Source: Epiperipatus broadwayi (lineage: Eukaryota; Onychophora; Udeonychophora; Euonychophora; Peripatidae). Taken from it: a DNA stretch of 64,000 nt. The position numbers were made by a program, and so were the translations under genes. The notes beneath the pieces were generated by a model. That model was given only the letters and a program-made list of their open reading frames with translations. It was not told the origin of the DNA and did not search any database. How positions within the stretch are numbered: the first letter of the stretch is position 1; the number at the start of each line of letters is the position of its first letter. The stretch covers positions 3,286,001 through 3,350,000 of the forward strand of contig JAQFVV010012529.1 of NCBI GenBank assembly GCA_028023455.1, in the 5' to 3' direction. Positions 37,050-48,236 of the stretch are shown here, in pieces.

Positions 37050-37160
37050 CCATTAAATCAGGATGCGGCTTTTCTCCATTAAGTCAAGATGTGGCTTTAT
37101 AAGTAAGAGTGGCTTTCATTAAGAAGATGTGGCTTTTCTCCATTAAGTCAGGTTAGGCTT
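37050..37160 (+). repeat. Short imperfect tandem repeat
   Basis: CCATTAAATCAGGATGCGGC, CCATTAAGTCAAGATGTGGC and CCATTAAGTCAGGTTAGGC recur with TTTTCT spacers; unit about 30-60 bp. Confidence 0.65.
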
Positions 37161-38139
37161 CTCCAGTACTTCGAGTATGGCTTTTCCATCGCTGGGCTAG
37201 GGCGGAGGTTGATGTTCTCTTCTCTTCAGTAGAACAGTTTTCCAGACAGATAACAACACGCTATCGTCCACTAGCCCACAGTTCTCATCTTAACAGCTTT
37301 TTTATAATTGCTTGGCCCGAATTCAACTTGGCCAGAAAGTAATGCAGGAACAGCTTTCTAGTTAATGTTCTTCAACACTCGTTTGGAAAAATATGCATCT
37401 CACATCTCAAATGACCACTACTGGCTTTTTTATATCATATTTTGTCAGTGTTCCCCTCCCCCTTTTACTTTCGCAACATCACTTGTTTACTGACTTCAAA
37501 CTTTGCCTTTAACTAAATTTTCTCTTTTTTTTTAATATTCGCCACAGCTAAATCTGGAGTTTTAAAAGCTCTTTTTCCTTGGTTTTTCAATTGCACTTAG
37601 GATGAATTTATGCCTGACTAGATTTTCTAATTTGTTTTTGCCCATAATTTTAAATGAGGTCAATATTCAGCTAAAAGATTATTTTTAGACGAAATGTTAA
37701 AACTCGTAAACAACTTACAGCCTGTGTAATTTTAAACAAACAATAGAACCCGAAAATTATTTAAAATGAATATTAAAACATAACTTTTTAATCGAATAAT
37801 TTTATAAATTTAAACTTATAAATTTTGTTATGCATATACATTCTAACTACACACTGCTATGTTTACTTCAGTTTTAACAAACGCCCGGGTGTGTATAAGC
37901 TACCCATGACTTCATCTGCATATTATAATGTACAACGCGATTATACATGCACATACTTGGCAATATTACAAGCACAAACTTGAAGTTTTAAATTAAAGAA
38001 ATGCACTAAAGAAATACACTATTAGCACTAAATAAATACACTATTATAGAATATAATAGGTGAAACAGACAGGTTGATAGAGCTAACTGTTTCAATATAG
38101 ATATAGATATGTTGGGAAACATAGATTGGTAGAATTTCT

Positions 38140-38592
38140 GAAATAAAAAAAAAATATTTTTTTTTTGAGAAAAATCCGAAGAGAAAATGGACATGGAAAC
38201 ATTTAGTTGAAGACACTGCTGAATTGGTTTATATGTCAATTATCAAAAGTATAGTTTTAGAGTGTGATGTTGACATTCAACACTGAGAGGGAGATGTGTG
38301 ACACATGTTAATGCAAACTGGAGAGAGAGAAATTATTAAAGTAAAATGAACAAGTTGATATATTTAATTATCAAAAATTTTCCATTGAGTTTAAAGATCA
38401 TACAAATAATTTTAAAATGTTGATGGCTCAGACATTTTAAAAAATGATCGGCCAGAAAATTAAATGAATGTCTATGTGTTTGTCTAACAGCAATGTAAAA
38501 GTATTAATTCACCAATAAATTAAACAAGACTATGTATGTAGAAAAGAAGGAATACAAAAATATTTGAAAATGATCTATTTAGAATAACTAGA
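38140..38592 (+). pseudogene. Old RTE LINE, fragment A2
   Basis: GAGAAAAATCCGAAGAGAAA and TGGACATGGAAAC, then a GAAGACACTGCTGAATTGG segment, align with 52987-53060 of the better copy (W-T-W-K-H-x-x-E-D-T-A-E-L). The alignment continues with decay to about 38420, where AATTTTCCATTGAGTTTAAA matches 53225-53245. Interrupted at 38593 by the Tigger-like element. Confidence 0.75.
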
Positions 38593-38766
38593 TACACCTG
38601 GATCTCTTTTTTGTGCAGATTTTTTAAATGCGATTTTGGAGTTATGTGATTCATGTTTCTTCTTAATATCTTTTTATGCGATTTTCTTTTATGCGATAAA
38701 GAAGTTCATATTTCATTTAAAATCGGGATTTCCTCATTTTATATACACATATTAAATTTTACATAC

Positions 38767-38945
38767 TTTAAATGCCTGTTTGAAAAAGATTTGGCAATAA
38801 ATTTAGATACTGTAGAAGATTTAGAAAAAGATAATGAAACAGAAGTGGAACTTGTTTATTTCACAGCAAAAATGATTCGAGAATGTCTTCAACTTTCTAA
38901 TCAATTGGAAAATCATTTTCTTGTTAATGACATGGATTATGAATG
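38767..38945 (+). pseudogene. Probable transposase C-terminal remnant
   Basis: A + frame open to 38946 reads LFEKDLAINLDTVEDLEKDN then ETEVELVYFTAKMIRECLQL and SNQLENHFLVNDMDYE. It is acidic and helical, as in the C-terminal tails of Tigger/pogo-type transposases. There is no DDE domain here. Its location inside the Tigger-like copy supports the reading, but similarity to a named protein is not demonstrated. The matching part of copies 1 and 2 lacks this segment, so this copy is closer to the autonomous parent. Confidence 0.5.
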
Positions 38946-38997
38946 AGCTCTTAAATTCCAATGAGAGCTAAATAGTTGTATGTTTGTGTATGTTTAT

Positions 38998-39165
38998 GTT
39001 TTCTTTTATACACATATATACATGCAGAAACTTTTAGACAGAAAAAAGTTACAAGTAAAAATATTTAAGAACTTTTAATGAAAGTTTTTAAATATTTTTA
39101 TTTGTAACTTTTTTCTGTCTAAGAGTTTCTTCATATATATATATATATGTATAAAAGAAAATTTA
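38998..39165. repeat. Nested palindrome (MITE-like), about 80-bp arms
   Basis: TTTTCTTTTATACACATATA through ACTTTTAGACAGAAAAAAGT and TACAAGTAAAAATATTTAA is repeated inverted as TTAAATATTTTTATTTGTAA and CTTTTTTCTGTCTAAGAGTT through ATGTATAAAAGAAAATTTAA. It sits within Tigger-like copy 3 and is absent from copies 1 and 2. Confidence 0.88.
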
Positions 39166-39799
39166 ACCATTAGTCTCTATTAACACACTCGTGGAAGCGC
39201 GTTATATATATATATATAGTTGCACTCGTGGAAGTGCATTCTCTAACAGCTAGACATAGGAGTCTGGATATCGTGAGCTTCTTAAACAATTAGTAAAATC
39301 ATCGTCTCAAAGTTTAATTACTGATTACATTGTCGACAGAAAACCATTAACACAGCACAAGACTGAAGTTGCGCTAATTGTATTTCCTCTTGTGACGAAT
39401 CTGATTTCTTACAAGTTCACAAATGAACCCGCATATTGTTAAATAGTGATAATGATTAAAACATGTATGAAAAAATGTAAAATAAATTACACATAAAAAC
39501 ATATTGTTTTGAATAAAATTAAATAGTTAATAAAAAAAGTAAAAAAAGTTTGTCTTGTATCAATTTTTTTCAAATATTTGAAATTTTTTATTAGTCATAC
39601 TTTATATCCTTATTTTTTTTATGCGAATTTTAAAATAATTTTACCCTGTTGCATTGGTTTTATGCGATTTTTGAAAATTACGGAACGTATCTCCACATTT
39701 TTCAAGGTAAGTTAAGTCTATTTTTGTGCAATTTTTTTAATGTGAGTTTTCTGTGGAATCTATCTACCATATAAAAAGAGACCCAGGTGTATCTGAAAT

Positions 39800-40860
39800 T
39801 TTTTAAAATGGTTAATGGTTATTTTAAAAAATCTGTGAAATGTCAAAGAAGAACATAGAAACCAATAATACTCTGGAAGATAAAAAAATTACATTTTGTT
39901 ATTGGATGATGATTAATTTCAGTATTAGGAAGAAAAGATGGTATAATTTTTATAAACAGGGGTGACATAATAAAGTTATAATTATAGAATTATAAAAAAA
40001 CAAAAAAAAAAAAAAAATTAATTAATTAAAGTAATTGACGAGATATGCAGCTATAAGGATGTATCAGATGACCACTTAAATTGATATTGATATTTAAGAA
40101 AGGTGAAAAAGAAAATAGTAGAAATTATAAATCTGCAAATTTTTTGTTAGTTCTGTATAAATATTTCATACGATCATTACTAATCATCTACAGAAGACTT
40201 TCAATTCAAGATTATCAAAAGAAAAATCTTGATTTAAAAATGGTTTTAATCTGATTAAATTTTAATAACAAGAGATGTTATAAAGAGAACCAATGAATAT
40301 AAGTTGTCATTTTGAAATATATTTGTAGATGATGAAAAAACATTTTACTCTATAAGCTTTTGTCTGTGTGTGTGTGTGTGATTTCAGCTTTGGAACATCA
40401 TAACACAGACCCATATTATGAAAATTTTTGAAAAATATTTATTAAAGTTCAACAGCACTGGTTACTACATGATGACTAATAACAGTAAGAAGATTAACAT
40501 TAGTAAGGATGTATAGTATAGTAATTCTTTTCAAAATATTTTACTGAAGCTCTTACTGATAGTATTTTATGGATTAAAATGGAAATTAAAGGAATAAAAG
40601 TAAATAGAGTTTAGTTAATTTATTTAAATTTTGCTGATGATGTGATGGTTTTTCTAAATAATAATTCAGAGTTGCAACATAAAAATTATAAGATCAAAGA
40701 AGAAAAATAGAATTTAAAATATCATACCAAAAAAAAAGATTGACTAATGCTTAATAGTTTTTTAGTGAAGTTAAAATTAAAAATTGATAAAAATGAATTA
40801 GAAATTAACAACTGTTAATATCCTTAGTTGAATTATTAATATATATATTGTAGCCCTTGG
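39800..40860 (+). pseudogene. Old RTE LINE, fragment A3 (reverse transcriptase)
   Basis: Collinear with about 53490-54700 of the better copy, but full of indels and stops. Recognisable pieces are GGAAGAAAAGATGGTATAAT (KKDGI region), AAGGATGTATCAGATGACC (KDVPEDW), TTTGTAGATGATGAAAAAAC (degraded motif A, VDYEKAF), GATTAACATTAGTAAGGATG (INIEKG), AAATTTTGCTGATGATGTGA (motif C, FADDV, around 40630) and ATTAACAACTGTTAATATCC (NNYKYL). Non-functional. Confidence 0.8.
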
Positions 40861-41040
40861 ATTTGTCCAAGGCTCCATTTTTAAGTTAGCTATGAAAGAC
40901 AAGGTTCTATCCAAATTTTCCTCATAATATATGTTTTTTTTTCTCTCTGTAATAAGAAAATTTTAGCCAAGACCGAGTTTGAACCCATATTTATAAGGGA
41001 TTGCATATGTTCAACTAGTAAGCAATCTAAAAATTTATTG
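40861..41040 (-). repeat. Possible tRNA-derived SINE fragment
   Basis: The minus strand has GATTGCTTACTAGTTGAACA followed by a B-box-like GGGTTCAAACTC about 30 bp later, in tRNA-like order. No poly(A) is obvious. Confidence 0.3.
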
Positions 41041-41640
41041 CTAATATGTTTATAACTAGAAGATTATTTTATTGTAATTTATGGGTTAAATTGATATTAA
41101 GAAAATATTAGAAAAAGCAAAATTTATATATTTGTTGATAGGTTAACTGAGAAAAAGGAGGTGTGTGACTATTAAAAAACTACATTAGGATAGTGATGAT
41201 GAATAGTCATTATTTTATGCTAGGTTGGAAATAAATAATTCATGAAAGTAAATAAAAAATAATAATAATAATAATATAGTTATAATAATTAAAGATTATA
41301 ATTATAGATTAAGGCAGTAAATTGGTCAATTAAAAAATTATATACCTGCGATGTGTGTGTATATAATATAATTGTAGATCTTGATGGTACAATTTACAAT
41401 TAATAATCATTTCTTACATGTTGTAAAGCAATTTTAAATAAGAAATTAAAATCATTTTTAATAAGTTTAATATTAGCAGCTAAATTTAATTTAAAGTCTG
41501 AGTTTGAAACAGCTGTAATATATATCTGGTTTTACTATTAAAGGGAAAAAGTAAGATTACTTCTAGTATGGGTTCAAGTATTATATTACTCAGTTAATTA
41601 TCATTCCTTAAAAGACACAGATCTTGCCAAGGAATTTAAG
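41041..41640. other. Possible RTE remnant, mostly AT-rich
   Basis: AAGCAAAATTTATATATTTG and GTAGATCTTGATGGTACAAT-like pieces could be the far-decayed RTE 3' end, but there is no firm motif. Confidence 0.3.
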
Positions 41641-42207
41641 TGGACTATTAATTTAGACCAATAATGATGAATGGTCAGTCTGGTCTGTCAGAGTGTCAAC
41701 AATTAATTGGCAATTAATTGTTAGATTGTAAAATTAATCGTGTCTGTTTGAAATGGAATTTGTGCCTGATTTTTCTGAGGGGGCAAAAGGTTAAATTTAA
41801 TTAAGAAGGGGGAACATGTCAATTAATTATAAAGATAAAAAAAACAGATGGACGTCTCTATAAAAGCTGTGTTAATAGAAAAGGAGGGGCTTTATTTTTA
41901 AAACTTATCTGTAGCAGTTTTCCTTCATTGACTTAAAGAAAACTGTCTTATAAAAATTGAAAATCATTTTTATTGTACTTTTGTCTCTTCAGAATAATTT
42001 GGCTAAATATAACAATGTATAGTGAGTAAATTTTAAGTGGGCACACACATCTTGAACCTCCAAAAGTCATCTATTCAACAGATGGTAATAAAAATTTAAA
42101 CCACAGAAGTTAAAATTTGAGTTTAATATTGTTTATATATATATGCAAATAGTAAAATTTAAAACTCAAAAGTTTGATGCATATGTAAGTCAATTTAAAT
42201 CTACAAA
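41641..42207 (+). other. LTR-like non-coding segment, unproven
   Basis: GC-richer region with a G-rich tract (GGGGGCAAAAGG), a CTCTATAAAAGCTGTG TATA-like box at 41856-41871 and a downstream leader. The order is similar to an LTR U3-TATA-R. No second copy and no target duplication were found. Confidence 0.25.
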
Positions 42208-42507
42208 ATGAAATTAAAATTGGAAAAGGACAATCAAAAACAGACTGATATTGTGAAAAAGTTAAATGAAGGCTGTTTAACTGAAACCTGCAGAAAATTA
42301 CAAAGTTTAAAGGTAATCTACCTAGAGTTGGAAATGAGGAACGCATTCAGCAAAATAAAAACTGTATATATGAGAGAAAAGGAACCGAACTCTATCAAAA
42401 GAACTTTTTACAACAAGGACTTATATGCTCTCATAAACCGGTCAAGGAAAAAAAAAAGGAGAAGTAGAAATCAGGAACCTGAAAGGACCGCTAAAGGACT
42501 TATATAA
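42208..42507 (+). CDS. Hypothetical charged ORF, 99 residues
   Basis: A + frame of charged, helix-prone sequence: MKLKLEKDNQKQTDIVKKLN, later NAFSKIKTVYMREKEPNSIK and a basic tail RSRKKKRRSRNQEPERT. The frame is also open upstream of the methionine for some codons. The basic C-terminus and coiled-coil-like middle would fit a retroelement gag N-terminal fragment downstream of an LTR-like region. No domain is recognised, so this is tentative. Confidence 0.25.
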   Translation: MKLKLEKDNQKQTDIVKKLNEGCLTETCRKLQSLKVIYLELEMRNAFSKIKTVYMREKEPNSIKRTFYNKDLYALINRSRKKKRRSRNQEPERTAKGLI

Positions 42508-45500
42508 GTATATTTTTTTATTATTATTATTCACTCTTTAGATGTGTAGGACAGACATTTAATGTAGATATAAAAAAATGTGTGTGTAGGACATTTAATA
42601 TATATATTAAAAAAAAAGAATTTCTTTCTTTGTAGTGTATTATGTATAGCATCTACTTTAAAATTATCATTGTATTATTTTGGGGGTAGAAATTGATTTC
42701 AGATGATTCTATATATGTTTATTTAAATGCTTTTGCTATTATGGTCATTGGGGGTAGAACTGATATGCCTTATTTAAAATACTCTACAAACAATTTTTTT
42801 TTTCTCAATTTTTTTTTAAAAAAAGAAGAAAACAATTAAGAGATATTATTATTAGCATCAGAAGTTATTATCAAATGCTTAGACTTATAAATGAATTGCT
42901 TGTCTATTGAGTATCATCATCATTTTTATTTTTTATAAAAGTGCATGGAAATAGTTTTGAGAATTTTGTGTGCATTTCTTATTGCTTATTATTATTGTTA
43001 TCATAAATTTAAGGCCAGAAACAAGCTGATTTATGCTTGGAAAATTTATGGGCTCATATTCCGGTACACTAATTTGCAAGAATATTAAGGTTATGAAAGT
43101 TTTACTTGTATAATTTGATGTTTCGACCTGTATGTGTGTGGATAGACAAAGATCTCCACAAATTCAGTGAAGTTTAACTCACTGAGATATATGCTATATT
43201 CATAAAGTATTTGAACCCAGTGGAAGAGTTTTCCCACTTGAGTATTCTCTACACCGTAAGAAGGTTTCTTATTTTGATGGCCAGAGGTATTTGGTATACC
43301 TATGTTTTTATATGACTAGCGATAAAAATCCTAGCATATCTCAACCTTAGTGAAAAGGTTCTCTCTTATTTGGGTCACTGCCTGCCTCATATTAATATTT
43401 GATATTCCTTACGTGTGTATGAAAGGATAGCCATGATAAGCATTATTATAAGTATTGGATACCAGGTCGCAAACTCAATTTAATGTCTGAATGAATGCAG
43501 ATAACGTATGTGCAATTGGTGTATTTGAATATTGTTTTTGTAGATTTGACTTAGCATTCGAGCCAAAAATAATTAAGTTAATAACTGTTAAGGGTTAAAT
43601 AAAACTTACGAATGATTGGGCATGAGCAATGCGTATATAAATTTATTTAATAAATATTTACATGGCCAGCTGAGAACTTCGCTGGAAAGGTAGTATTGTT
43701 TGAATATTATTATGTCATAAGAACATGAGCATAGAGAGTGCACTATGATGATGTTTGATCTTAATGCCAATTTATTTGCAATGACTTAGTCTCACTATTA
43801 TTAAGATATCTCTGTTGTAAAGATTAGGGCAAAAGAATATTTAATCAGGATGATAGGATAAGATCAAGAAATTTGCGAGGGAATATCAACTTTAGATTTG
43901 TTAAATAAAATTATTAAATTTAATTAGAGGAGAAATCGATTATGTATTTTCTAAAATATATCAGTAATAAAAAGAGGAAGCATTGAAACGGGAAGAAATT
44001 GGTATTTACTATATTTAAGGTAAAAAGAAAGTGTAGATATAATGTACTGTATATGTTTTTGTATTGAATTATAGTTTGTCAAATAAAATTTGTTATTTGT
44101 TTTAAATAAAATTTGTGTGTGTCTCCATGTTTTTGTGGGTTATTATTATCTAGACATTTCCAATCCAATCATACATCAATATATTATTATGAATATTTGA
44201 ATTATCATATACGTAACTGATATTTAGTAAAACTATTTAAAAGGTTAATTTCAAATGCCTAAAATTACCAAATAATTTAATATTGTTGAAATATAAATCG
44301 TGAATAGAGATAGTATTGTGTGATAGCGAGTGCAGAGGGTGGGCATAAAATCCTTTCTCCATCCGTTGTATTCAAACCTCTCTAGACGCATTTTATTTTA
44401 TATAATTTTATTATAATTGTGACTATGTTTTATGATGTGTTTATAAAGATTTTATAAGCTTAAATGTTCCAGCTTTAATGTAAATTGATATTAAACTGCA
44501 TTAAAGACAACCAAGATCACCCTGGAGGCGATCAAGAGAGGAGTGTTTATCACCAATAACCTATGGCAGCTTATTCGATTTCCACACCTAATTATTTGAA
44601 AAACCCTGAGAAGAGATTATAATGAGAGGAAATGAGCTAGTAAAAGAAAATAAAACGGTAAATTTTAATGGTAAAATAAATGATAGTGTAATAGACATAT
44701 GGATGTGAAATTGATGGAGGAGTGGATCAGGAAAGTGGAGATGAATATAGAACTTTATAATTAGAATAAAATTTAATTGTAGCTTTAATCATAGTGAATG
44801 GGGAATGTGCTGAGAATAACCTGGAATTCTTAAAGATATTAATATTGTCAATTTTAATGCGTTCTCAGTGTTCTCTAAATCGATTATGTATTAACCCATT
44901 CATGAAATATTATTACTAAGAGTACTGAATTGAGATTTAACCTTTATATTTTATGAGAACTGCAATTTGGCGCCCTGGCAATTAAGCTTATAGATGTTCT
45001 GTATCATCATCATTATCTCAGTAGGTTTCAGAAATAGTGTCAGCGGGGAATGATGAAATATCCATCGATCCATTCTTAAAATATTGTAATTGGCATACAA
45101 TTTATCTGAAAGTGTGTAAATGCCATATAGATTTAAATATGATATAATTAATCCATAGCGTGGATGTGCGATCATTTGAATAAAATTCCCATTGGTTAGA
45201 ATAAAGTTATAATTAGCTTAAACTATCCAATAATAGATATGATATTTGGAAGCTCTCCCAATCGTTTTAGTTATATTTAAAAGACAATGTAAATGACCGA
45301 TCGAGAGATTGCATTTGAGATTGCAAAATGCGTTTCATGTTAATTTAATAAGTTTTTATAAAGTTAACAAAATAAAGAATAACTTTTCATTTGTTTGAAT
45401 TGATTTTATTTAATTACAATTGGCCTGTAACGCAGTCGCACAAAGGAGATTATATTTAATTCATGCGTATGAAATATATTAGTCTATACATTACTTGAGA

Positions 45501-45565
45501 AGTTATTGTATTAAATCTATACTTAGAAATTATTTAATCTATACCTATTATACTAGAATATATAT
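42508..45565. other. Intron DNA with GC-richer patches, no gene recognised
   Basis: 3 kb with patches at 43060-43470, 44290-44620 and 44945-45180 of higher GC and non-simple sequence, probably decayed retroelement non-coding DNA. No RT, gag, integrase or transposase motif was seen on either strand. The sequence directly before 45566 ends ATATAT, the target duplication of the next element. Confidence 0.4.
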
Positions 45566-47407
45566 TGTAACACCACCGCCGTGCGGTTAAAGACCCCAGC
45601 CGCACTTAATTATGTGATCGACCGGTTAACCACCGATGATGATGATTACCACAAGCAAGAAGCCAATATACACCCTAAAATCGAGTATATATTCTTAATT
45701 GAACACTGACATAATAAAATATCATCCCAGCATTATATTTCCCAATTAAACGCTTCTTCTCTGCTGGGCAAATTATTTGTATCGAATAATTAGTTCTGCC
45801 CAGCGCCTGGAATATTTATAAAATTTCCCGGAATTATCACGGTACAGCAGGAATATAAATTATAGCACTTCCTTCCTTTACTCTATTTTACAATACAGAC
45901 TGGATTTATTTATCCATTTAGCTTACTTTATTTTATTCCTCAATTAATCAACTTGTTAGCTCACTGATCTAATTTTAATTCACTCTAAGTAGTTATTCGC
46001 TTGGTAGAGAAAAGAAAACGCAAATGACTAAGTACTTCCTTTTATAAATAAAATTTAATTTGCAATTCGCTAATTCTAATTAATAATAAAATCCTAAAAC
46101 ACACATATATATCCACACACTAACATAATAAATACATAAATATACAATAAAGAATATAATTCAAATGAAACATTAAATAAATTATCCCTACACGACGTAA
46201 CTCAATTGTTACCTTCTCATACATTAATAGATTACAATCATAAGTTCTTTTAATGATAACTGTTCGAAGTGTTGCGCAACTTTTTAATAATTTAGTTCTG
46301 ACTGATTTCTTATTTCAAATTAATTCTGACATGCATGTATTAATAGTTACCTAGGTATGATTTTTCCAATGTCGGGTCAACCATCGGGGGGAAAACCTTC
46401 CCTTCTTTTGCAGAGATGGTTGCTCGCTTTTCAGACGTTCCAGTGAATGGAGTGAGAGTTTATAGTCTTTTGACGTGGGTTTGTTTCCTTTCTAATTCCA
46501 CATTTTAGTCGGTCTTCATCCCTTTAACATTCTACTTCGAATCTCCAGGCAGATCTGGTTCTGTAACGGCGGTCTCTTCTCGGCAGCATTTTAGTTGTTA
46601 TAAGTAGTGAGCGAATGGTTAGACGGAGGTAGACCGAGCAAACGCCCGGTGTTTGCCACTAGCCCTCCATGTCAGCGTACCCTTCTATTATTATTTTTGT
46701 TAAATTCTAGCCAGCAAAAAAAAACACAACCGGTTACTTCTAAATCAGCTCTGCTTATTCTCTCGCTGTCTTGCTATCGAATGTCTCTAATTGCCTCTTT
46801 CCTTTTCATTCTTATCTTACCAATCTATCTGGAATTTTTTTTATACAGTTTACATTTTTCCAATTTCTAATTACAATTTTCATTTCATTCTTTTGATACA
46901 TTTAATATTGAATGCCACTAATTGCAACATTCCTTTTCATTACTTTATCTCGTACCAATCTATTTGGAAATTTGGTACAAGTTTACATTTTTAATTTTAC
47001 AATTATAATTAATTTCTTTCATTCTTTTAAATATTGAATGTTACTAATTGCAACATTCCTTTCTCTCACTTTATCTTGTACCAATCTATTTGGAAATTTG
47101 GTACAAGTTTACTTTTTTTTAATTTCACAATTATAATTATTCTTTCGTTCTTTTTACACGTGATTTTCTTATTTAACAAAGAAAGAAAGAGACGCGTTCA
47201 GTTTTACACCCCTCCCCTTTCCTTTCTAATCTTTCATCATTATTTAGCTTTTCTAATTTCTTTTAAAATAAGTTTTTAGAATCCTTTTAACTAAATTTTT
47301 TCTTTCTTTTTTTTTTTCTATTTCTTTTAACGAAACTCTTCTCTTTATTAATATTATTGAGAATCAATAATATATACATGCGAGCCTACATTTATGTAGA
47401 TATCGCA
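45566..47407 (-). repeat. 3' LTR of the Gag-only element
   Basis: Minus-strand TGCGATATC...GTTACA (TG...CA). It contains three tandem units of about 126-131 bp starting at 46779, 46910 and 47036, built around GTACCAATCTATTTGGAAAT-type text. The LTR end nearest 47407 has a short perfect hairpin CTACAT-TT-ATGTAG. It retains a 10-bp segment (CCTACACGAC) missing from the other LTR. Confidence 0.95.
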
Positions 47408-47412
47408 TTACA

Positions 47413-47428
47413 CCGCTCCCCATTTTTT
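47413..47428 (-). promoter_or_regulatory. Polypurine tract
   Basis: Minus-strand AAAAAATGGGGAGCGG lies 5 nt before the 3' LTR, the usual plus-strand primer site for reverse transcription. Confidence 0.8.
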
Positions 47429-47697
47429 AAGAATTAAAATCTACTGGAGTTATTTTCTGAGGTCAAGCCATTTTAATTCTTAACCCCTATCTTCCTTTAT
47501 TACTATATTTTTTTTCTTCTTGATATAAATTTTAATGGTACACGTTTAGTATGTATAACTTCCGTATGATGAGATTATCTTAGAGAGACAACTAGGTTAA
47601 ACTATCTGCATTCCATTTGATTTATTTGAACTGCCCAAACACTTTTAATCCCCACCGAACATTATTCTGCACAGAGAGTTGATTTTTTTTTTTTTTT

Positions 47698-47940
47698 CAG
47701 TAAGACGGATCATGAGCCCAGATCTCTGCTGAGTCCTCATTCTATTTTTAGTTTAATTCTTGTATCTTTCCAATACCTTTGGGATTTTCACCCAGTACGA
47801 CGGATAATGAGCCCAGATCTCTGCTGAGTCCTCATTCTATTTTTTAGTTTAATTCTTCGTATTTTTCCAATACCATTGGGATTTTCACCCAGTACGACGG
47901 ATAATGAGCCCAGATCTCTGCTGAGTCCTCATTCTAATTT
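47698..47940 (-). repeat. Interior tandem repeat, 2.5 units of 95-97 bp
   Basis: Units begin at 47698, 47793 and 47890 with CAGTA(A/C)GACGGATAATGAGC and contain CAGATCTCTGCTGAGTCCTC. They lie in the 3' untranslated part of the Gag-only element, where pol would be expected. Confidence 0.92.
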
Positions 47941-48236
47941 TTTATTTATTTTCCTGTCTATCCTTATGTGTATAGACAAGATTAACACACACACTCCCTA
48001 TTTTTTTTTCTTTTTATGAACGGCAAGACGGCTTGACCAAGCTCAAATGCAATCCCCGCATGATTCATACCTGCACACATTTGTCTCAAAATCCAGACCC
48101 TCATTCATATATTCGCTACTCTTCGTAGTTCACCCTCCCCCCTACATTTCCATTATCATGTGGATTATCGTGTTCAAAGTCCAGGGTCGGTATCCTTTAG
48201 TCATCAACAGGTGTTTGTCCAGTTGCTTCTTTTCTT

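Larger units (their letters stand above)
34990..38139 (+). mobile_element. Insertion into the old RTE copy, LTR-like, unclassified
   Basis: About 3.1 kb of higher-GC DNA separates RTE fragments A1 and A2. It holds a tandem repeat (35352-35580) and a sequence GGTGTTACA followed closely by AGTATCAGAATACG (35957-35985). The latter resembles an LTR end plus a tRNA-iMet primer site (family form TGGTATCAGAGC). A second short repeat array lies at 37050-37160. No reverse transcriptase, gag or paired LTR was found, so it is a decayed or partial LTR element at best. Confidence 0.4.
38593..39791 (+). mobile_element. Tigger/pogo-like element, copy 3, with coding remnant
   Basis: A 1,199-bp relative of the copies at 14012 and 22720, with TA flanks and ends TACACCTGGATCTCTTTT and AAAGAGACCCAGGTGTA. 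It is longer because it keeps a coding segment and carries a nested palindrome. It is inserted in the old RTE copy, which resumes directly after 39791. Confidence 0.87.

Noticed and set aside
46607-47279. Plus-strand frames of 67-87 codons in the LTR, repeated at 51429-52100
   Set aside because: They occur in both LTR copies because the LTRs are duplicates. The frames are low-complexity and antisense to the element.
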